DNA of 64,000 nucleotides from Eunapius fragilis (Eukaryota > Porifera > Demospongiae > Spongillida > Spongillidae), in assembly GCA_963681505.1 (NCBI GenBank), contig OY811972.1, forward strand, positions 1,022,375 through 1,086,374, written 5' to 3'. Below the pieces are notes generated by a model. The model worked only from the letters and a program-made list of their open reading frames with translations, searched no databases and was not told where the DNA came from. This document shows positions 53,909 through 64,000 of the stretch, piece by piece. The stretch's first letter is position 1. Each line of letters opens with the position of its first letter. Both the position numbers and the translations under genes were made by a program.

Positions 53909-56900
53909 CTAGAGGTGTAGTGGAAGGAATGTGTGGGTGTTTGGTATTGCACACATGAGTGACTCTGTTCTCACCTAATAATCCATCTGCTTACAGACCA
54001 CATCACAACAACCATACCAGACACACCTCCCCTCCAAAGCTATCCCTCACTCACCCTTTCAACCACATCACTCACCCCTCTCCCTCCAACATCACCACCA
54101 CCTTTCACCCCTCCTCCAAACACATCACTCACCCCTCCCTCATCACTCACCCCTCCCCCTCCACACTAACCTGTACATATCACAGGGCAGTTCTGAACAT
54201 GATGGCAGTGGAGGTGTGCTCCAGGGAGATGATGTAACCAGCACAGTCTCATTAGTGGTGGAGGCTGCAGGGCACACATAAGCCCTGGAGAGTGTGGAGA
54301 TGAAGGTATGGAGGTGGTGGTGAAGGTGAGGGTGTGACAGTGAAGGTGTGGAGGTGGGGGTTCATGTGTGGATATGAATGGGGTGAAGTCATGACAATGA
54401 AAGGAATGTAGAGGGAAGTTGGAGGGAAAATATGTAGAGGGAATGTGGAAGGAAGGTGGAGGGAAGGTGGAGGGAAGGTGGAGGGAATGTGGAAGGAAGG
54501 TGGAGGGAAGGTGGAGGGAAGGTGGAGGGAATGTGGAGGAAAGGAATCGTAATGGAAGTTAAGAGAACTCACACTAAATCTTGGAAGGATTCCTGACATG
54601 GGTTGTAGTTATTAGGTGGGATATCATCATAACATGGACATGTACAGTCCTGTGGAATACTGCTACATGGCCAATCCTGTTGGGAAGGAGGGAGGGTGAG
54701 GAGAACAAAGTATGGGTGTGAGGACAGTCCTTGAAAACACTTGGTCATTAGCTTCCCACTGGTATATCCAAGGGGGGGGGGGGGGGGGGTTGCAACTCCT
54801 CTCCCCTCTCCCCCTCTCCTTCGGACCCACATTGCACGCTGTTTTTTTAAAAGCTTAATGTATGCAGAATGCGTTGGCTTCTTGATGGGGAGCTTATAGT
54901 GCTCCCCCATAACCGCCTTCACTTGGGGGAGGGGTACTCACCTCCGAGGGGTACTGCCTTACAACCCCCCCCCCGTTTTTATAAATCCTGGATCCGCCAA
55001 GCTCCAACCCTTCCATCATAGTGCATCTCTAGACCTTAGCTCCTCCCCTTCCATCGTAGTGCATCTCTAGACCTTAGCTCCTCCCCTTCCATCATAGTGC
55101 ATCTCTAGACCTTAGCTCCTCCCCTTCCATCATAGTGTATCTCTAGACCTTAGCTCCTCCCCTTCCATCATAGTGCATCTCTAGACCTTAGCTCCTCCCC
55201 TTCCATCATAGTGCATCTCTAGACCTTAGCTCCTCCCCTTCCATCATAGTGTATCTCTAGATCTTAGCTCCTCCCCTTCCATCATAGTGCATCTCTAGAC
55301 CTTTATAATACCACAAGGGCACCTCCCCTTGTCCACCCATAGATTACTGGGCTACACCTATAGATTACTGGGCCCCTCCCACCATACCACATTGCAGGAA
55401 CAAGAGACGCTGGTGGAACAGAGGGAGAGGTCTGTTTTCTTCTGGTCCACAACAATGAGGTAAGCATTAGTGGAGTCAATGGGAGCAATCTGAGGGGATA
55501 AGACATGACAAAAATATTATGAATCTGGATCTGGACAAATGTGTAGTGCATGCGTTCAAATGCACATACTGTACACATACGTTACATATGTCCACATATA
55601 TACATTACATATGTACACATACATACATTACATATGTCCACATACATACATTACATATGTTCACATACATACATTACATATGTACACATACATACATTAC
55701 ATATGTTCACATACATACATTACATATGTCCACATACATACATTACATATGTACACATACATACATTACATACGTCCACATACAATTCAACAGGTTGGCA
55801 CAGGGAGCAGTAGTGATTCAAAGAACCACAGTGCTATGTACATGTACCAGTCACTCTGTGTGCATTCATGCATGCAGTGTGTCAAACTAACTGAGTAAAA
55901 AACACAGTATTTGGAGTACCCTCCTCTGAGGGGTCGAAGGGAAGTCTTAACCTGAAAGAGTAAGAGGGTGAAGGGGGAGGAGGAGGAGGAGGAGGGAAGG
56001 AGAGTAGTGAGGGAGGAGGGAAGGAGAGTAGTGAGGGAGGAGGGAAGGAGAGTAGTGAGGGAGGAGGGAAGGAGAGTAGTGAGGGAGGAGGGAAGGAGAG
56101 TAGTGAGGGAGGAGGGAAGGAGAGTAGTGAGGGAGGAGGGAAGGAGAGTAGTGAGGGAGGAGGGAAGGAGAGTAGTGAGGGAGGAGGGAAGGAGAGTAGT
56201 GAGGGAGGAGGGAAGGAGAGTAGTGAGGGAGGAGGGAAGGAGAGTAGTGAGGGAGGAGGGAAGGAGAGTAGTGAGGGAGGAGGGAAGGAGAGTAGTGAGG
56301 GAGGAGGGAAGGAGAGTAGTGAGGGAGGAGGGAAGGAGAGTAGTGAGGGAGGAGGGAAGGAGAGTAGTGAGGGAGGAGGGAAGGAGAGTAGTGAGGGAGG
56401 AGGGAAGGAGAGTAGTGAGGGAGGAGGGAAGGAGAGTAGTGAGGGAGGAGGGAAGGAGAGTAGTGAGGGAGGAGGGAAGGAGAGTAGTGAGGGAGGAGGG
56501 AAGGAGAGTAGTGAGGGAGGAGGGAAGGAGAGTAGTGAGGGAGGAGGGAAGGAGAGTAGTGAGGGAGGAGGGAAGGAGAGTAGTGAGGGAGGAGGGAAGG
56601 AGAGTAGTGAGGGAGGAGGGAAGGAGAGTAGTGAGGGAGGAGGGAAGGAGAGTAGTGAGGGAGGAGGGAAGGAGAGTAGTGAGGGAGGAGGGAAGGAGAG
56701 TAGTGAGGGAGGAGGGAAGGAGAGTAGTGAGGGAGGAGGGAAGGAGAGTAGTGAGGGAGGAGGGAAGGAGAGTAGTGAGGGAGGAGGGAAGGAGAGTAGT
56801 GAGGGAGGAGGGAGAGGAAAATTAATAGTGAGGATATATAAGCAGAATGTACAATACAAATGAAGATTTTCATGAACACCTCATAAACAATGAACACCTC

Positions 56901-59900
56901 ATAGAGAATGAACACCTCATAGAGAATGAACACGTCACAGAGAATGAACACCACATAGAGAATGAACACCACATAGAGAATGAACACCACACAGAGAATG
57001 AACACCTCATAGGGAATGAACACCTCACAGAGAATGAACACCTCATAGGGAATGAACACCTCATAGAGAATGACCACCTCATAGAGAATGAACACCACAT
57101 AGAGAATGACCACCTCATAGAGAATGAACATCTCATAGGGAATGAACACCTCATAGAGAATGAACACCTCATAGAGAATGAACACCACATAGAGAATGAA
57201 CACCACATAGAGAATGAACACCTCATAGAGAATGAACACCTCATAGAGAATGAACACCTCATAGAGAATGAACACCTCATAGAGAATGAACACCTCATAG
57301 AGAATGAACACCACATAGAGAATGAACACCACATAGAGAATGAACACCTCATAGAGAATGAACACCACATAGAGAATGAACACCTCATAGAGAATGAACA
57401 CCTCATAGAGAATGAACATAGATCTTACCAGGCTTGTTACTTCGTAAGAATACCTTCTCCTGGGCCTCTTAGTAAAGTTATCATCATACTGGAAGCTGTA
57501 GCAGAAGGTTTTCTTCAGATACCCACTGAGGTACATATCTTGACTGAGAAGTGGCTCCTACAAGCAAATGGCCATGGGATGATAACAACGGAGACAATCT
57601 GGCGTGCTACCATTAATAGCCTATCTCACTGAGATAAGGGTACATCACTTACCCTGTCACTGATGTGGACATATTGTTCATTTCCAGCTCCATCAAAGCT
57701 CTCATGAGCAATAAGGTAGCCATCTCCATCGATGACCAAACATCTGGAAAGGGGCAAAGAGGAACAGACAATTACATGTACCACTTCATCTAAATACACA
57801 ATACCACCTACACACACAATATACCTAAGAGCTGCCCTGACACACATACCTATAGGAGCTGTTCTGACACACATACCTATAGGAGCTATCCTGACACACA
57901 TACCTATAGGAGCTATCCTGACACACATACCTATAGGAGCTATCCTGACACACATACCTATAGGAGCTGTTCTGACACACATACCTATAGGAGCTATCCT
58001 GACACACATACCTACAGGAGCTATCCTGACACACATACCTATAGGAGCTGTTCTGACACACATACCTATAGGAGCTATCCTGACACACATACCTATAGGA
58101 GCTATCCTGACACACATACCTATAGGAGCTATCCTGACACACATACCTATAGGAGCTCTCCTGACACACATACCTATAGGAGCTGTCCTGACACACATAC
58201 CTACAGGAGCTATCCTGACACACATACCTATAGGAGCTATCCTGACACACATACCTATAGGAGCTGTTCTGACACACATACCTATAGGAGCTGTCCTGAC
58301 ACACATACCTACAGGAGCTATCCTGACACACATACCTATAGGAGCTGTCCTGACACACATACCTATAGGAGCTATCCTGACACACATACCTATAGGACAC
58401 ACATACCTATAGGAGCTGTCCTGACACAGAGGTGTATTGTTGTTCACCAAGCGGATGAAAGAAGGATAGGTGACGTCCATTCCCATCACTGCAAACACAC
58501 TGCAGTTGTAGTCATCAGTCCCTGCATTGCAGCTGTAGAGGTGTAAATGTGTAGAGGTGTAGGTGTAAATGTATGGGTGTAGAGGTGTAGGTGTAAATGT
58601 ATGGGTGTAGAGGTGTAGGTGTAAATGTATGGGTGTAGAGGTGTAGGTGTAAATGTATGGGTGTAGAGGTGTAGGTGTAAATGTATGGGTGTAGAGGTGT
58701 AGGTGTAAATGTATGGGTGTAGAGGTGTAGGTGTAAATGTATGGGTGTAGAGGTGTAGGTGTAAATGTATGGGTGTAGAGGTGTAGGTGTAAATGTATGG
58801 GTGTAGAGGTGTAGGTGTAAATGTATGGTGTAGATGTGTAGGTGTAAATGTATGGGTGTAGGTGTAAATGTATGGGCGTAGAGGTGTAGGTGTAAATGTA
58901 TGGGTGTAGAGGTGTAGGTGTCAATGTATGGGTGTAGGTGTAAATGTATGGGTGTAGGTGTAAATGTATGGGTGTAGATGTGTAGGTGTAAATGTATGGG
59001 TGTAGAGGTGTAGGTGTAAATGTATGATGTAGAGGTGTAGGTGTAAATGTATGGGTGTAGGGGTGTAGGTGTCAATGTATGGGTGTAGGTGTCAATGTAT
59101 GGGTGTAGAGGTGTAGGTGTCAATGTATGGGTGTAGAGGTGTAGGTGTCAATGTATGGGTGTAGGTGTAAATGTATGGGTGTAGAGGTGTAGGTGTAAAT
59201 GTATGATGTAGAGGTGTAGGTGTAAATGTATGGGTGTAGATGTGTAGGTGTAAATGTATGGGTGTAGGTGTGTAGGTGTAAATGTATGGGTGAAAACATT
59301 TTACTAATGAGTAAAATCGGTAGGCCAAAAATCATTGTATTAACTAATTCCACCATGCATTAATAATCATGGTGCACATTCAGAAACATAGTACCCCACA
59401 CACCAACACAACCCCCTTACCTCTCAGGTATAATGGCCTGACTAAAAGTGATGACATTTCTTGTACCCAGGACATCGGGGTGAGGGGTGGATAGAGCCAA
59501 CAGCCTCAGATTAGTCACTGCTCTCTTATACCTGGAGGAGGAGGAGGAGGGGAGGGAGAGGAGGAGGAGAGGGAGGGAAGAGGAGGGAGAGGGAGGGATG
59601 GAGGAAGGAAAGAAGTTAAAGGGGTCACTTTTGTCATGCCATACAAACTATCCCTCCCTCCCTCCCTCCTCCCTGAATTCCTCCCTCATCATTGTATCTC
59701 CCATCAGCAATACTAACATGTAACTGATGTGTATTTTATGAAAATCGTTAAATACGGATGTTCCTAGAAGTTAAATAATGTTCTATGTTCATTCTCCAAC
59801 TCAATGACATTTATTTATGGTCAAAGCAACATTACCACGTTATGTGTTCCAAACTCTCCAGCAAACACCAAATGCATCTAACCTACCCACTACCAAAGAT

Positions 59901-61156
59901 GACCAGGAACAACACCTTACCAAGGTTTCTCGGTGATGGCCATGTCCTTTGATGCCAGCTGTACCCCGGGGTACACCCTCATGACCCCAGTGGGCGTGGC
60001 TATGTACCTCCATGCAATGTAGTCTGCAGAGGACTGGTTTGATGTCCACAGGGAGTTAACCTTGGCAGTGGCCGCCACAGCCTTCAGTATCCCCGTCTGT
60101 TGTCATGGATACAAGACAATGACATCACTACAGGTATTAAGACTCCTACCCCCTCTAAACCTTGGCTGGAGCAGCCTCCAGTGCCTTACAATCTACTCAC
60201 GCTATAACAGGGTTGGATGTGTTGACAATTATATTCTTGGTTAATGCGGTATGCTATCCTTTAGGGAACAAACGTCGTTGCTTATATCGAGAGTACACTG
60301 TACCCTGCTGTGTGTTATGGGAAGCTGTAAAACCACACACACGTGCATCTTATACATTATGCACACACACACGTTTTCATAAACCCACACCACACATACA
60401 CATCACACACACACATCACACATTAGAACACACACACACATCACACATTACATCACACACACATCACACATTAGAACACACACACACATATCACACATTA
60501 CATCACACACACATCACACATTAGAACACACACACACATCACACATTACATCACACACACACATCACACATTAGAACACACACACACATCACATTACATC
60601 ACACACACACACACACACACACACACATCACATGGTTGCAGTACCCTTAGTAGTTGCTTGGGATCGCTCATCTCCTGCATGGCTGTCTGTATGTACCTCG
60701 CTGTCTGCACTGTTTCCTGGGCCAGCAGGTACTCATTTGGCTTCTCAAAGGCCTTGGGGGATAGATGAACGGTAGAGTAGGCTGGGGAGGAGGAATGGTT
60801 TATTTACAGAGTAACAATTTAAGTAGAAAGGGGAAGTCCCTAGTTCCCACCACCTCACCCTTATGACCAAGCCAGTAGTCCTTCATTTAAGGTTGTCTAA
60901 ATTTATGCTACACACACACCCACACATGCACACACATAACACACCCACACACACCCACACCCACACACACACACAAACACACACCTTGGTTGACTCTGCT
61001 GTTAAAATGAGAACAAATGGAGCCCATATCTGTGCCCAGGAGGTCCAGGCGATGGTACTGGGCTTGAATTGGAATAGTGATGTTTTCAGCATTGAGCTCT
61101 CCAAATTCTATGTTGACAGGGTTGACCACACAGAGAAAGAATGGAGTACCACTGAT
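53203..61156 (-). CDS. cachd1-like (B): CACHD1-like gene B, exons 13-24 (5' part beyond the right edge)
   Basis: Tandem paralog of gene A. Exons on minus: 61156-60985, 60781-60645, 60096-59921, 59531-59421, 58532-58407, 57743-57653, 57557-57429, 55951-55892, 55489-55388, 54676-54573, 54284-54171, 53908-53203. Exons 13-23 have exactly the same lengths and phases as in gene A. Protein differences are few through exon 22 (for example NAENITIP against [16 protein letters not shown] against DIPPDNYN). Exon 19 is identical at the protein level. Exons 23 and 24 are strongly diverged. The upstream exons, with VWA and first Cache module, must lie past the 41-bp array at the right edge. Confidence 0.88.
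54420..54540. repeat. GGTGGAGGGAA array, gene B intron 22
   Basis: Shorter homologue of the gene A array at 20395-20700; both end in ggaatc..aatggaagttaagag next to the exon 22 donor. Confidence 0.85.
54677..55014. other. Gene B intron 21 part with G and C runs
   Basis: No gene. Contains a G run at about 54773-54789 and a C run at 54966-54974 flanked by tataaatcctggatccgcca. The roughly 60-residue frame here ([16 protein letters not shown]...) may be a mobile-element remnant, but I recognise no family. Confidence 0.4.
55015..55305. repeat. 38-bp minisatellite, gene B intron 21
   Basis: About 7.5 copies of a unit beginning ctagaccttagctcctcccc and ending ttccatcatagtgcatct. Absent from gene A. 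Confidence 0.92.
55570..55790. repeat. 23-bp minisatellite, gene B intron 20
   Basis: About nine copies of cacatacatacattacatat plus gtc/gta/gtt. Confidence 0.9.
55975..56815. repeat. 24-bp GA-rich minisatellite upstream of the gene B exon 20 acceptor
   Basis: About 34 nearly perfect copies of a unit beginning agggaaggagagtagtgagg and ending gagg. It is pure pyrimidine-rich (CCTCCCTCACTACTCTCCTT) on the transcript strand and ends about 24-34 nt before the exon 20 acceptor. Eight-codon unit, giving long spurious frames (EEGRRVVR). Confidence 0.95.
56873..57420. repeat. 18-bp array in gene B intron 19
   Basis: About 30 copies of the unit seen in gene A intron 19, with the same variants. Flanks on the exon 19 side are identical to gene A. 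Much shorter than the gene A array (0.55 against 2.4 kb). Confidence 0.95.
57429..58532 (-). CDS. Gene B exons 17-19 with a 663-nt stop-free intron 17
   Basis: Exon 17 (58532-58407), exon 18 (57743-57653, [15 protein letters not shown]) and exon 19 (57557-57429). The frame stays open from inside the 28-bp array through exon 17, the whole intron and exon 18. Intron 17 equals 221 codons and would encode mostly a 9-residue repeat (MCVRIAPIG / MCVRTAPIG). Spliced, the protein matches the CACHD1 family without insertion. Confidence 0.88.
57830..58420. repeat. 27-bp donor-site repeat, gene B intron 17
   Basis: About 22 units homologous to the gene A repeat at 24535-24672, each with a CTATAG^GTATGTG or CTACAG-type donor on the coding strand. 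One shortened 17-bp unit at about 58391-58407 lies next to the exon and shifts the repeat frame; a 2-nt loss near 57829 shifts it back. Confidence 0.92.
58532..59295. repeat. 28-bp array, gene B intron 16
   Basis: About 27 copies plus shortened units (atgggtgtaggtgtaaatgt) homologous to 24777-25405. It abuts the exon 17 acceptor. Confidence 0.92.
60345..60630. repeat. CACACATCACACATTA repeat, gene B intron 14
   Basis: Imperfect CA-rich array next to the exon 14 donor; gene A has a shorter relative at 27685-27780 (cacacatcacacatgaca). Confidence 0.85.
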
Positions 61157-61159
61157 CTG

Positions 61160-61196
61160 CACAGAGATAGAGAGGAGAGAGAGAGGGAGAGAGGGA

Positions 61197-61240
<44 letters not shown>

Positions 61241-61320
61241 GAGAGAGGAAGAGAGAGAGAGGGAGAGGGAGAGGGGGAGAGAGAGAGAGAGAGAGGAAGA
61301 GAGAGAGAGGGAGAGAGGAG
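61160..61320. repeat. GA-rich tract beside the gene B exon 13 acceptor
   Basis: GA repeat with G interruptions; on the transcript it is the CU-rich tract immediately before the exon 13 acceptor. Gene A has a 32-bp version at about 28376-28410. Confidence 0.9.
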
Positions 61321-61609
61321 GAGGTGATCATAACACCATGTTCACTAATTAGCAATCAATACTTCTTAGTTTCATCATAGATATTATAATATAGTATCCA
61401 TGGTTTCATAGGTACATATACTGTTAATTAGAACCGTACATGTACATTAATTCTGTAGTTCTTAATTATAGATGGTACAATAGATCAGTTTTTTAATTTT
61501 AATTTTAATGTGTTGCCATCGTAAATGTATCTATATGTACGTACATTAAACAACACAATATATTACAGAACAGCATAATAAAAGCTGAGCTAACCAAATG
61601 TGTGAAATT

Positions 61610-64000
61610 AGTGTGTAGTGGTAAGGACCACCTTAGCTACCCTATGTAGCCCTCTTATGTGATAAGGACCACCTTAGCTACCCTATGTAGCCCTCTTATG
61701 TGATAAGGACCACCTTAGCTACCCTATGTAGCCCTCTTATGTGATAAGGACCACCTTAGCTACCCTATGTAGCCCCTCTTATGTGATAAGGACCACCTTA
61801 GCTACCCTATGTAGCCCTCTTATGTGATAAGGACCACCTTAGCTACCCTATGTAGCCCTCTTATGTGATAAGGACCACCTTAGCTACCTTATGTAGCCCT
61901 CTTATGTGATAAGGACCACCTTAGCTACCCTATGTAGCCCTCTTATGTGATAAGGACCACCTTAGCTACCCTATGTAGCCCTCTTATGTGATAAGGACCA
62001 CCTTAGCTACCTTATGTAGCCCTCTTATGTGATAAGGACCACCTTAGCTACCCTATGTAGCCCTCTTATGTGATAAGGACCACCTTAGCTACCTTATGTA
62101 GCCCTCTTATGTGATAAGGACCACCTTAGCTACCTTATGTAGCCCTCTTATGTGATAAGGACCACCTTAGCTACCCTATGTAGCCCTCTTATGTGATAAG
62201 GACCACCTTAGCTACCTTATGTAGCCCTCTTATGTGATAAGGACCACCTTAGCTACCCTATGTAGCCCTCTTATGTGATAAGGACCACCTTAGCTACCTT
62301 ATGTAGCCCTCTTATGTGATAAGGACCACCTTAGCTACCCTATGTAGCCCTCTTATGTGATAAGGACCACCTTAGCTACCCTATGTAGCCCTCTTATGTG
62401 ATAAGGACCACCTTAGCTACCCTATGTAGCCCTCTTATGTGATAAGGACCACCTTAGCTACCTTATGTAGCCCTCTTATGTGATAAGGACCACCTTAGCT
62501 ACCCTATGTAGCCCTCTTATGTGATAAGGACCACCTTAGCTACCCTATGTAGCCCTCTTATGTGATAAGGACCACCTTAGCTACCCTATGTAGCCCCTCT
62601 TATGTGATAAGGACCACCTTAGCTACCCTATGTAGCCCTCTTATGTGATAAGGACCACCTTAGCTACCCTATGTAGCCCTCTTATGTGATAAGGACCACC
62701 TTAGCTACCCTATGTAGCCCTCTTATGTGATAAGGACCACCTTAGCTACCCTATGTAGCCCTCTTATGTGATAAGGACCACCTTAGCTACCCTATGTAGC
62801 CCTCTTATGTGATAAGGACCACCTTAGCTACCCTATGTAGCCCCTCTTATGTGATAAGGACCACCTTAGCTACCCTATGTAGCCCTCTTATGTGATAAGG
62901 ACCACCTTAGCTACCCTATGTAGCCCTCTTATGTGATAAGGACCACCTTAGCTACCTTATGTAGCCCTCTTATGTGATAAGGACCACCTTAGCTACCTTA
63001 TGTAGCCCTCTTATGTGATAAGGACCACCTTAGCTACCCTATGTAGCCCTCTTATGTGATAAGGACCACCTTAGGTACCCTATGTAGCCCTCTTATGTGG
63101 TAAGGACCACCTTAGCTACCTTATGTAGCCCTCTTATGTGATAAGGACCACCTTAGCTACCCTATGTAGCCCTCTTATGTGATAAGGACCACCTTAGCTA
63201 CCCTATGTAGCCCTCTTATGTGATAAGGACCACCTTAGCTACCTTATGTAGCCCTCTTATGTGGTAAGGACCACCTTAGCTACCTTATGTAGCCCTCTTA
63301 TGTGATAAGGACCACCTTAGCTACCTTATGTAGCCCTCTTATGTGATAAGGACCACCTTAGCTACCCTATGTAGCCCTCTTATGTGGTAAGGACCACCTT
63401 AGCTACCCTATGTAGCCCTCTTATGTGATAAGGACCACCTTAGCTACCCTATGTAGCCCTCTTATGTGATAAGGACCACCTTAGCTACCTTATGTAGCCC
63501 TCTTATGTGATAAGGACCACCTTAGCTACCTTATGTAGCCCTCTTATGTGATAAGGACCACCTTAGCTACCCTATGTAGCCCTCTTATGTGATAAGGACC
63601 ACCTTAGGTACCCTATGTAGCCCTCTTATGTGATAAGGACCACCTTAGCTACCCTATGTAGCCCTCTTATGTGATAAGGACCACCTTAGCTACCCTATGT
63701 AGCCCTCTTATGTGGTAAGGACCACCTTAGCTACCTTATGTAGCCCTCTTATGTGATAAGGACCACCTTAGCTACCCTATGTAGCCCTCTTATGTGATAA
63801 GGACCACCTTAGCTACCCTATGTAGCCCTCTTATGTGATAAGGACCACCTTAGGTACCCTATGTAGCCCTCTTATGTGATAAGGACCACCTTAGCTACCC
63901 TATGTAGCCCTCTTATGTGATAAGGACCACCTTAGCTACCTTATGTAGCCCTCTTATGTGATAAGGACCACCTTAGCTACCTTATGTAGCCCCCTTATGT
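61610..64000. repeat. 41-bp minisatellite running to the right edge
   Basis: About 58 copies of a 41-bp unit beginning gataaggaccaccttagcta and ending ccctatgtagccctcttatgt. Main variants: cctt for ccct, ggtacc for gctacc, gtggtaagg for gtgataagg. Continues past the window. Probably in gene B intron 12, the position where gene A carries its 28-bp array. Confidence 0.95.

Noticed and set aside
54569-54922. Frame [15 protein letters not shown]... as a gene
   Set aside because: Only its end (54676-54573) is exon 22 of gene B; the upstream part crosses G and C homopolymers in intron 21 and shows no recognised domain.
55882-57536. Frames of 285-529 residues ([24 protein letters not shown] repeats)
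   Set aside because: Shadow frames of the 24-bp and 18-bp arrays; only the 43-codon exon 19 and the 20-codon exon 20 of gene B are credible here.

Overview
The window is nuclear DNA of a multicellular animal. It holds spliced genes with GT-AG introns on both strands, no operons, and metazoan-type multidomain proteins (an SH2-C1-RhoGAP chimaerin and CACHD1-type Cache/VWA membrane proteins). Introns and intergenic DNA are packed with mini- and microsatellites. An early-branching marine invertebrate, possibly a sponge, would fit, but nothing here proves the taxon.

Layout, left to right. (1) 1-1789, minus: 5' part of an arsenite methyltransferase (AS3MT) gene that runs off the left edge. (2) About 1.8-9.4 kb: intergenic DNA with a 1.2-kb element bounded by inverted repeats, two palindromic MITE-like elements, a 56-nt hairpin, and CA/TG tracts. 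(3) 9477-15784, plus: a chimaerin-like RhoGAP gene, 12 exons recognised, whose upstream start exon was not found. (4) 15.8-19.5 kb: the tail-to-tail spacer with the chimaerin gene, mostly a 2-kb array of a 25-bp unit. (5) 19502-51979, minus: a CACHD1-like gene (A), reconstructed here as 24 exons whose summed length of 3501 nt is a clean open frame of 1166 residues. (6) 53203-61156 and beyond, minus: a tandem paralog (B), exons 13-24 only, cut by the right edge. It starts 1.2 kb from gene A, in the same orientation.

About 9.2 kb of gene A (31133-40357) appears again at 40558-49777 after exactly 200 N. The two copies differ only by single-base deletions that I could find, two of which break coding exons. 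This looks like an unmerged contig overlap rather than biology, so exons 2-11 should be counted once.

The most interesting signal is intron 17 of both CACHD1-like genes. It contains a 27-bp tandem repeat made from the end of exon 17 plus its splice donor. In both paralogs the whole intron is stop-free and a multiple of three (171 and 663 nt), even though the paralogs carry several indels. Retention, or use of some of the repeated donors, would insert repeat peptides into the second Cache domain. Functionally the window combines arsenic detoxification (AS3MT), diacylglycerol/Rac signalling (chimaerin) and two cell-surface calcium-channel-auxiliary-like proteins. I see no pathway link among them.
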